Source of the DNA: Halichondria panicea
Lineage: Eukaryota > Porifera > Demospongiae > Suberitida > Halichondriidae
DNA: 64,000 bases
NCBI RefSeq assembly: GCF_963675165.1
Contig: NC_087377.1
Span: 10,216,632-10,280,631 of the forward strand
Direction of reading: 5' to 3'
Shown one piece after another: positions 56,253-64,000 of the stretch (the stretch's first letter is position 1; every line of letters starts with the position of its first letter). The position numbers were made by a program, and so were the translations under genes. A model generated the notes under the pieces. That model worked only from the letters and a program-made list of their open reading frames with translations, was not told the DNA's origin and did not search any database.

Positions 56253-58056
56253 GTGACTATAAAATTATAACTTATATCCTGTTTTCATGCAGTTGCTAAG
56301 ATATACCCATGCAGGGTATAACTCCCTCTGATATTTTCCCCAGACATGTTTGGTACATGTTTACATGTTACATGTAGATAATTTTGTCTTCTAGACGCCA
56401 CTATCTGCAGCGTATAAGATTGGCATGATCGATGAATGGCTTGACACAAAATTGTTGGAGTTCCAACGATGAAACCACTGCAAAACAGCCCCACCCCACT
56501 TACTACCCCTAGCTGCGAAGAAACAGCCCCCATGCACTCCACTACTCAGTGTATAACTGTATAACTAGCCCTTAACGATGGTCTACCCTCAGCCTCACAA
56601 CCAAGCCAAAGAGCTTGCCTCTACACTGCTGCAAAACAGCTCAAGTTCCCAGGAAAAAGAGTCGCTTCTAGTGCTGTGGTGAAGCAGAATTGATATATGC
56701 ATCACGAGGTCGAGGACTAGGTCTATATAGGAACACAGAATCTTCCACAAATGAACTTTGGACAATTTAAAAACCTGCATGGTTGCGAGAAACTCCAGCA
56801 GTGCTGAACATTCCTGCATGGCTGGACTTACTTTGATACTTGTTATTTCTCATGATTATTATTTAATTTAATGTATGTCTAATGACAGAGGGGAGTTTTG
56901 TGGTTAGTGCATTATGCTGCATATTGGACTTGGCAACAACGTAGCAATGGGACATAAATAATTGTAGCCGGCTAAGGCTGCAGTTGCTTTTGATTTTGTA
57001 TAATTATTGTACAGTACTTTAGTACTGGTCGTTATTGCAAAGATATAGTGAGGCGCTTACAGATACTGTCTGACTCCAGCTCTGTGGGTATGTGTTGTTT
57101 TAACTGTTTGTGTGCTTTATTCTTAGAGAGGAGGAATCAGGGCGGGGCTCAGAGTGGCAGTATATACTACGTACCATCAAGGGTATATAAAAGAAGAGAG
57201 GGCATGCAACAGCAAAGAGCAGAATTCAAATGTGGGCGCATGAATGTGCTTAAAATACTACAAATAGAATTTTCTATTTTTAGCACTTTCTGCACATATA
57301 TACTGAATATGTACTGAGAGGACACATACTGGGAGGACACAATATTATATTCCTCCGCTCACATTTAAATTCTGCTAGCTATGTCTATACCGTGAGATAG
57401 TGCATGAGATGCATGCCCTAGCAGGGCCGTAAGAAGATTTTTTAGGTGGGGGGCAGAAAAAAGGAATGGACCCTCTCCTTGCAACGTAGGGGGTGGGTGC
57501 GTCCCGCCGGAGGCGAACTTTTTACATTTTGTATGTTCTCAGAGATAAACAGGAGAAAGATACATAAATGAAATAATCCGCATGTGAGAGCTATAGCAAA
57601 ATAGTTTATTCGACGTGGAAGCAAAGTCATGCATGAGCAACTGCTTAATTCAAATTAAGTTAAGCGAATCAGTTAGCAACTTGTGTATATAAAGTAAGAA
57701 TAGACGCTGAAGAGAAAAAAGAATAAATATTGTGCCACAGTGAGCTCTATAGCTATATAAATTTCAGCTGCATGTGGATTAACTTACTGTAGTTACTGTA
57801 CAGTTTTGTTGCAACAAACCATGCACATGCATTTAACCATGTGGTTAGATTAAAAGGCACTAAATATAATATCAGGACTGTGATCTGCTGGACTCTGCAG
57901 AGGAGCTTTTTTTTCGATTACTCGACGTTCTACTGCTAAGTGCCAAAGTGTTTGTTTTATTTGTGTGCCACTGGAAAGTCATAATTAATTTTAAGTGGTG
58001 CTGTAATTAGAATAAAGATAGTATATTAGAGCATTTCTTTGACAGCGTCAAACTTG
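56253..58056. other. 3' flank of the ankyrin gene, no other gene accepted
   Basis: Open frames at 56595-56819 (minus) and 57048-57317 (plus) have no recognised family. Short purine/pyrimidine-biased stretches are present. Nothing else is supported. Confidence 0.4.
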
Positions 58057-58329
58057 TTATTGACAGAGCAAGCTCTCCACAGTGCTTTTTTTTTTACTTT
58101 CTGAAAGTAAGTTCGCAACGCATAGCCCATCACATAGGATATATAATAAATAATAACACTCATATAATTGAAGACATTATAAATAGGCTATAGTACATTC
58201 ACATATGCACACTCTCACCATATAATAACAGCTAGTTTAAGGCTAATCTAGTGAGTGAGTCTTGTGGGAGGGAAAATCAGTGCATGCATGCATATGGATG
58301 AAACAAATACAATCATCATTATGGCTACA

Positions 58330-61300
58330 TTAAACCTTACCTGGAAGGCTGCTAAGAAAGTCGACAACATTTGTGTGTCCTCCGTCTATAGCCATCTCAG
58401 CAAGTGTCTTTCCCAGCACACCTCTGGTGGTAGTTGGAGAGCCAATGTTGACTAGAAATTGGACCAAATCACAATGACCAAGGGCAGCAGCGTAGTGGAG
58501 AGGTAGGTTGTGGAAAACATCCTTGGAGAGAAGATCGGCTCTTGAGTGAACTAAAAATCGGGCTATTGCTTGGCGTCCCCCCATAACAGCATAGTGGAGG
58601 GGGGTTCGTCCAATAGAGTCTTGGAGGTCAGGGTCAGATTGGAGGTCAGTGATATAGTATTGCACTGATGAGATGTGGCCAAGCAGGGCCGCTAGATGGA
58701 GTGCTGAAGGTGAAAACTGAATGGCAGGGGTGTGATCTTTAAGAAAAGGGATTACATCTAAATTGCGATAGCCAATAGCTATGTCTAATGAAGTACAGCC
58801 AACTTGGTTGGTTATACGAGAATCAAATTTTAGAACATTGATCAAGTACCTGACTATGCTTTGGTAGCCACTACGAGATACAGAGTGAAGAATACTTTCT
58901 CCAGTGTTGGTCCTCAAATTTTGATTTAAACTGATAATTTCAGATCCCAGGAAACAGACAGTTTTATATAAATCGGTTTCTGTAGCTGTAGCTCTCCAAA
59001 GTAAATGATTTGCTATACTAAGATTTGCTCCTGAGCATGCTGCATGTGCTGGAGTAAATCCACTTTCATTCGTACAGTTAGGGTCAAGATCATAGTCAAC
59101 AATGAGATGTCTCAAAATGTCGATCTGCCCATTTATTGCAGCATAATGTAGAGCAGTGTTGCCTTGGAAATCTTTCCAAATGGGGCTGTAACCGTTGGAC
59201 ATCAACAAATTGACTACGTTCAAATTCCCTCCTAGTGCAGCATGGTGGAGAGGTGTTGCTTTACTGCAGTCAACTTCTGTTGTTATAGAGCAGGGATCCA
59301 TGTGATTGATAATGACATCTGCAATTTCCTTGTGTCCATGTATACAAGCTACATGAAGTGGAGTCTCGTTAAAGTTATTTACAGCAGTTGGATTTGCCCC
59401 AAATGCCAATAGCGAGTGCATGATTGACAAATCACTATCAGGGCTATATTGACTCGCTAATGTATGAAGAAGAGAATTGCCTTTGTCATCTTTAACGTCT
59501 ACATTTGTTCTTCTGTCCATTAAAAACATTTGGACAATTTCCATAGACTCACCCATGATAGCATGATGTAGAGGAGTCCAGTTATCTTTGTCTTTACGCA
59601 TTACATCACAGTTAGGTAGCTCAAGTAGAAATCTGGCTACATGCTCGTACCCATTACAAGCAGCTAGATGCAAGGGAGTTAATCCTACGGAGTTTTGATG
59701 GTTGACTTTAAGTCCATATACAACAACAAACATTTGAACTAGTTCAAGCTGTCCAAGCTCTGTTGCAATATGGAGACATGTGTTTCCTTCATTATCGGCA
59801 ATGGTTACATCACACCCTCTCTCAATCAGAAAATTGATAAACTCTTTCGTCAAAGTTTTGACAAAATAATGATACATTGTTACATAATGAAAAATTGTCT
59901 GACCATTGTGGTCTCTGCTTTTTAGATCATATTCTGGCGACAAGGCAAGTTCTTTTGCAATTTCAATATTATTGCTCTGCAGAGCAAAACAAAGGTTGAT
60001 AAAATGATCGCCATTTTTTACTGGATGAATGTGCCTTGTTAAGTACTTAATCACGTCTTCGTGTCCATTTTTGCAAGCTAGATGAAAAGGAGTTAGTTTG
60101 CGTGCATTTAAGGAGTTGGGATCAAAACCAAAGTCGTCTACGAATAACTGAACGAACTTGAGTAGTCCATGCTCAGCTGCAATGTGAAGGCATGTGTTTC
60201 CTGCCTTATCAGTAGCTGTTACATCACATAATTTTAGGTTCACAAGAAAATGTGAAACTTCAATCTGCTTTGCATCAAGAGCGTAATGTAAAGATGACTT
60301 GCCATTTCTGTCACTCGCTTGAAAATCACATGCAGGGCATTGTTGAAGAAACTGTACAATATTCAAGTGGTCTCCAGAACACGCCAATTGAAATAGAGTA
60401 GTATCCGAAAGATATGGAATATTGGGGTCGCACTTGAGGTATGATATATAGTAAGTGACAATCGGGAGCGACCCATTCAATACTGCATAATGAAGAGGAG
60501 TGATTTCCATAAAATCTCGAGGTAAATGATCAGTTGTTTTACTTGTTAAGTACACAATAGCCTCAATATTTCCATGCATTGCGGCATGATGCAGAAGAAC
60601 TTGACCTGTTTTGTTCATTGAGTTTAAAGGACATTGGCACTCTTCAATGAGGTACCTCATAATTTCTGTTGTTTCATAGCTAGCAGCAGAATAATCCAGA
60701 GGTAGCATACCATAACTATCTTTTACCATTGCATCGCATTCACACTTTTCAATTAAATACCTTACTGCCTCCACTTGTCCAAATCTTGCTGCATAGTGAA
60801 GGGGCCCTCGATCACATTTATCTTTGTCCATTACATCACATTTACATTCTTCAACCAAATACTTCAAGATAGCTATGTTTCCATTTTTTGCTGCTGTTGA
60901 ATGAATAAGCATGCTAATTATAAGTGCTTTTTCATTTTGTATATTATAATTCAGCCTCTCGACAAAAAATGTGAGCACATCTAGATGTCCGTTTATAGCG
61001 GCTAAGTGAGCTGGTGTGAAACCATCTACATTTGTGATAGACTTTTTACAGCTCACTTCAAGTGTTAGGTACTCCACAACAGGTAAGTGGCCATTGCTTG
61101 CAGCAAAATGAACTGGAGTTTGGCCTAATTTAGTTGTATCATTCTTGTCACAGTCGAAATCAGATATAAGCAATTTGCACATTTTGACTTCTCCATGCAT
61201 TGCTGCTGTATGCAGAGGTGTGCGACCATTATTGTCACGAGATAGTAGCAAGTCAGAGTTCTTACTTATCAAATATTTAGCAATATCGGTCTTTCCAAAC

Positions 61301-63708
61301 ATAGCTGCCAAGTGAAGAGGTGTTACTCCGTCTTTGGTCTTCACTTGAACGTCACATTCGCACTCTTCAACAAAATACTTTACGATGTCTACATTATTGG
61401 CAACAGAAAAGTGAAAAGGAGTTAAGCTATTTTTATTTGTAACTAGGACATCACAACCACATTCTTCCACCAAGTATTTTATTGTGGTAATGTCTCCAAG
61501 CATTGCTGTAAGATGAAGAGGTACACAGCCGTCTTCATCTCTTGTCATTATATCACATTGGACTTCTTTAACCAGATACCTGACATTGTTCATGTTTCCC
61601 ACCACACACGCTTCATGAATAGGAAATGGACACAACTTGATGCCATGTGACTCTTGGTCACTGTCAGCAAGAATGTCAAATCCCATTTTTTCAACAAAAA
61701 ATTTCATCACATCTACATGTCCACTAATTGTGGCAAGATGAGCAGGTGTATTATTGTCATTGTCAACACATTTTATATCACAGTTTTTCTCCAAAGCTAG
61801 ATATTCAACAACTGGTAAATGACCACATTTTGCAGCATAGTGAAGTGGTGTTGCTCCTTCCTTGTCTTTGGTTTCAAGCTCAAATTTGCTGAGCAGTTTC
61901 ACGGTACTAAGTTGTCCTTGTTCGCATGCAATATGGAGTGGTGTTTGACCTTTACTGTTAGTTAGTTCAGAGATACTTGTTACTCCATTTATTAAGTATC
62001 GAAGAACAGGAAGGTTCAGCTGGTGTTCAATACTTCTTTGGTTCATATCTGTGATAATATTTTTTAGATATGTTTTCTGATGAAAACGTAATTTGGTGGA
62101 AGTTTTGAGAACACGTTTGTAGAGATCTGTTTTAAGTAACTTTCTCTCTCTCGTATAAGCTGCATAATGCAATGGTGTATTACCATTGTTATCTGAGGAA
62201 TTCGTGTCAACCTGTTGAGTTTCAGCTAAGTACGTAAAGACATCAATAGAGTCTCCCACAGCTGCAAGGTGTATAAGAGCTATTCCGTTAACATCTTTAG
62301 AATTTTTGTCACACTTCTGATCCTCAATGTAATATTGGACAGCCGTTATATTATCATAGAAACAGGCTATATGAAGTGAAGATAATGTTGGACAACAATT
62401 TTGCTCTTCAACAAGAAATTTAAGAGTCTTCATGAATCTTGGAGGATTTTTTATGTGATGAAGCACAACATTACCTAGCAAAAGATCAAAAAATTTTTGA
62501 CCTAAACTAGCGAAGGGTAAGAGTTGGATTTCATTATTATCATCTTTCTTAGTGTTTGGGTCACATTCACGATCGATTGTTAAATATTTTACAGTTTCAT
62601 ACTGACCTACACAAACAGCAAGCTGAAGAGGTGTAATTCCTTGAGAGGCTTTACAGTATTGGTTGCATTTTCGATCCTCAATGAGATATTTAGTGATGAG
62701 AATTTGCCCAAATTGACAAGCCATATGAAGAGGTGATATTTTGTAGACATTGAGAACATTGGGATCACCTCCATAAGCTTCTATAAGACATTTGAAAATT
62801 TCTAGAGTACCACCTACTGCTGCATAGTGAACAGGTGTATTGTTTAGGATGTCAGTACACATCACATCACAATTGTGTTCCTTAATCAGGTACTCAAGAA
62901 CACAAGGTGTTTCACATAGAGCTGCATAGTGAAGTGGAGTACATCTATTAATTGTTAGTATGTCTGGTTTGTACGTCTTTGATTCAACTAGATACTGAAC
63001 AATATCTATCAAACCACATTGACAAGCTAGATGAATAGGCATGCGGCCATTTTTGTCTGCTTCATCCAGCAATGCAAACCTATGCTGAGTCATGTCAGAT
63101 GGCATGTCTCGCTCAAGTCTTCGAAGGGTAGCAGCTTCAGTCTGAATGTTTACTAAGTACTTAACCATTTCTAATTTTTTGGACAATACAGCATAGTGAA
63201 GTACTGATTCGCCAGTGAGAGTTGTGTTACAAATGAAATCTTCAACTAGCTGATGTTTTTGAGCTTCCTGAACCAAAAGTTGGACTATCTGCACGTTACC
63301 AGCTAAGCAAGCCGGAAATAAAGGTGTTTCCTTGTATTCATTACAGTATAATGGATCAACTCCTTTCTCAATAAAATACTTGACGATATGTTTGTGCCCA
63401 TAGAAAGCAGCAACATGAAAAGCAGTTGAACCATCAGTAGCTTCACAAGCTGCATTGACTTGGCACTGTTCAACAAGGTATTTAACAACGTTAAGATGTC
63501 CAGCTCTTGCGGCAGTGTGAAGAGCCGTATCACCTTGTTGATTAAAGTCTAATGGATCTAGTTCCTGAAGTTTAATACATGCTGCAACATCACCATTATA
63601 ACAAGCAATATGAAGTTGAGAATTTCGTTTTGGAACACATGCTTTATATCTTTTCAATAAACGACTAGTCTCAATCTGTGCTGCCATTGCACTGGGAAAA
63701 TATTTCAT
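58330..63708 (-). CDS. large ankyrin-repeat protein (~1,800 residues)
   Basis: One open frame of 1,792 codons from ATG 63708, nearly all made of ankyrin repeats of about 33 residues from residue ~25 to the end, with the usual TPLHYAA / G-H--VVKYL pattern (for example TALHTAARAGHLNVVKYLVE). Many repeats have a cysteine-aspartate ending (ECKCD, EECECD) before the next loop. No signal peptide, transmembrane, kinase, NACHT or Death domain is visible, so it is probably a cytoplasmic scaffold or recognition protein. The frame ends SSLPGKV, where the last three codons run into a consensus donor (CCAG/gtaagg at 58341). A likely last exon is 58057-58100 (acceptor ctttcag, phase 1, ending LLCQ and TAA), which would replace GKV. 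A second ATG seven codons in is an alternative start. Confidence 0.88.
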   Translation of the reverse strand: MKYFPSAMAAQIETSRLLKRYKACVPKRNSQLHIACYNGDVAACIKLQELDPLDFNQQGDTALHTAARAGHLNVVKYLVEQCQVNAACEATDGSTAFHVAAFYGHKHIVKYFIEKGVDPLYCNEYKETPLFPACLAGNVQIVQLLVQEAQKHQLVEDFICNTTLTGESVLHYAVLSKKLEMVKYLVNIQTEAATLRRLERDMPSDMTQHRFALLDEADKNGRMPIHLACQCGLIDIVQYLVESKTYKPDILTINRCTPLHYAALCETPCVLEYLIKEHNCDVMCTDILNNTPVHYAAVGGTLEIFKCLIEAYGGDPNVLNVYKISPLHMACQFGQILITKYLIEDRKCNQYCKASQGITPLQLAVCVGQYETVKYLTIDRECDPNTKKDDNNEIQLLPFASLGQKFFDLLLGNVVLHHIKNPPRFMKTLKFLVEEQNCCPTLSSLHIACFYDNITAVQYYIEDQKCDKNSKDVNGIALIHLAAVGDSIDVFTYLAETQQVDTNSSDNNGNTPLHYAAYTRERKLLKTDLYKRVLKTSTKLRFHQKTYLKNIITDMNQRSIEHQLNLPVLRYLINGVTSISELTNSKGQTPLHIACEQGQLSTVKLLSKFELETKDKEGATPLHYAAKCGHLPVVEYLALEKNCDIKCVDNDNNTPAHLATISGHVDVMKFFVEKMGFDILADSDQESHGIKLCPFPIHEACVVGNMNNVRYLVKEVQCDIMTRDEDGCVPLHLTAMLGDITTIKYLVEECGCDVLVTNKNSLTPFHFSVANNVDIVKYFVEECECDVQVKTKDGVTPLHLAAMFGKTDIAKYLISKNSDLLLSRDNNGRTPLHTAAMHGEVKMCKLLISDFDCDKNDTTKLGQTPVHFAASNGHLPVVEYLTLEVSCKKSITNVDGFTPAHLAAINGHLDVLTFFVERLNYNIQNEKALIISMLIHSTAAKNGNIAILKYLVEECKCDVMDKDKCDRGPLHYAARFGQVEAVRYLIEKCECDAMVKDSYGMLPLDYSAASYETTEIMRYLIEECQCPLNSMNKTGQVLLHHAAMHGNIEAIVYLTSKTTDHLPRDFMEITPLHYAVLNGSLPIVTYYISYLKCDPNIPYLSDTTLFQLACSGDHLNIVQFLQQCPACDFQASDRNGKSSLHYALDAKQIEVSHFLVNLKLCDVTATDKAGNTCLHIAAEHGLLKFVQLFVDDFGFDPNSLNARKLTPFHLACKNGHEDVIKYLTRHIHPVKNGDHFINLCFALQSNNIEIAKELALSPEYDLKSRDHNGQTIFHYVTMYHYFVKTLTKEFINFLIERGCDVTIADNEGNTCLHIATELGQLELVQMFVVVYGLKVNHQNSVGLTPLHLAACNGYEHVARFLLELPNCDVMRKDKDNWTPLHHAIMGESMEIVQMFLMDRRTNVDVKDDKGNSLLHTLASQYSPDSDLSIMHSLLAFGANPTAVNNFNETPLHVACIHGHKEIADVIINHMDPCSITTEVDCSKATPLHHAALGGNLNVVNLLMSNGYSPIWKDFQGNTALHYAAINGQIDILRHLIVDYDLDPNCTNESGFTPAHAACSGANLSIANHLLWRATATETDLYKTVCFLGSEIISLNQNLRTNTGESILHSVSRSGYQSIVRYLINVLKFDSRITNQVGCTSLDIAIGYRNLDVIPFLKDHTPAIQFSPSALHLAALLGHISSVQYYITDLQSDPDLQDSIGRTPLHYAVMGGRQAIARFLVHSRADLLSKDVFHNLPLHYAAALGHCDLVQFLVNIGSPTTTRGVLGKTLAEMAIDGGHTNVVDFLSSLPGKV

Positions 63709-64000
63709 TGGTGAGGTTTCAATGGTGTTTAAAAGACCAAGTCGGTCTATTTTCTCCTCTGGTTGCTATAAAAGTCAGTGTATGGAGGAAATACAAACAA
63801 TCATGATGGTCTTTCAATGCATTAGTAGTATAACTCATACACTATGGGGTAACTATTATCAATCAAAACATCACTATCTTGGATACTTAATGGATACAAG
63901 TTGAAGATTATAATTATCGTACGAAACTGACCGACTTTAAATTAACTGATTCTATAATTGCTATTACGTTTGATTATGAAGTGAAATATACAGAAAATAC
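63709..64000. other. 5' flank of the ankyrin gene
   Basis: No exon or repeat family recognised. It probably contains the promoter or first intron of the ankyrin gene, but no clear TATA or initiator motif could be assigned. Confidence 0.35.

Noticed and set aside
56285..57317. Open frames of 74-89 codons on both strands
   Set aside because: No family, no splice-site support. Possibly part of an old repeat, but no second copy was found in this window.

Overview
This is AT-rich animal DNA, most likely from a demosponge. That placement is inference. It rests on very short GT-AG introns (down to 45 nt), metazoan-only gene families (adhesion GPCR, receptor tyrosine kinase, Death domain, WxxW domain, Ig/FN3 membrane proteins), single-exon methyltransferases, and a dense load of short inverted-repeat elements. 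No prokaryotic operon, CRISPR array, rRNA or tRNA was seen.

Layout. 0.5-1 kb: last exon of a SAM-like/Death-domain gene. 1-5.2 kb: non-coding with MITE-like repeats. 5.2-13.8 kb: three tandem single-exon class I methyltransferases, the third broken, with a 4.6 kb tandem array of ~0.7 kb units between copies 2 and 3. 13.9-27.6 kb: an accessory zone made of a segmental duplication present three times (about 14.7-20.2, 20.2-24.1 and 25.2-27.6 kb). Each copy carries a two-exon gene for a ~50-residue single-pass membrane peptide on the minus strand, and a promoter-like block with a palindrome resembling an RFX X-box. A fourth copy of that block lies just upstream of an Ig/FN3 gene at 32.9 kb. 29-34.8 kb: a large inverted duplication holding two divergent five-exon Ig/FN3/transmembrane genes, one with two opposite 1-nt shifts. 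36-38.5 kb: a transposon nest. 40.1-41.1 kb: a secreted protein with two WxxW domains. 42.1-49.3 kb, minus strand: a 19-exon adhesion GPCR whose extracellular part begins with an IgGFc-binding (FCGBP-like) domain, then EGF, Sushi, HormR and GAIN/GPS. 49.9-50.5 kb: two exons of a cytochrome b561/ferric-reductase-like gene. 51.9-53.6 kb: a decayed receptor tyrosine kinase. 54-58 kb: repeats. 58.1-63.7 kb, minus strand: an ~1,800-residue ankyrin-repeat protein encoded almost entirely in one exon.

Exon models were built by hand from splice-site consensus, reading-frame phase and family resemblance. For the two Ig/FN3 genes, the WxxW gene, the GPCR and the small membrane-protein genes every exon junction is phase-consistent. 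Where a gene appears in several copies I used the copies to choose the start codon. Gene surroundings suggest a cell-surface/recognition neighbourhood (GPCR, Ig/FN3, WxxW, RTK, ankyrin), but no operon-like coupling is expected in an animal genome.
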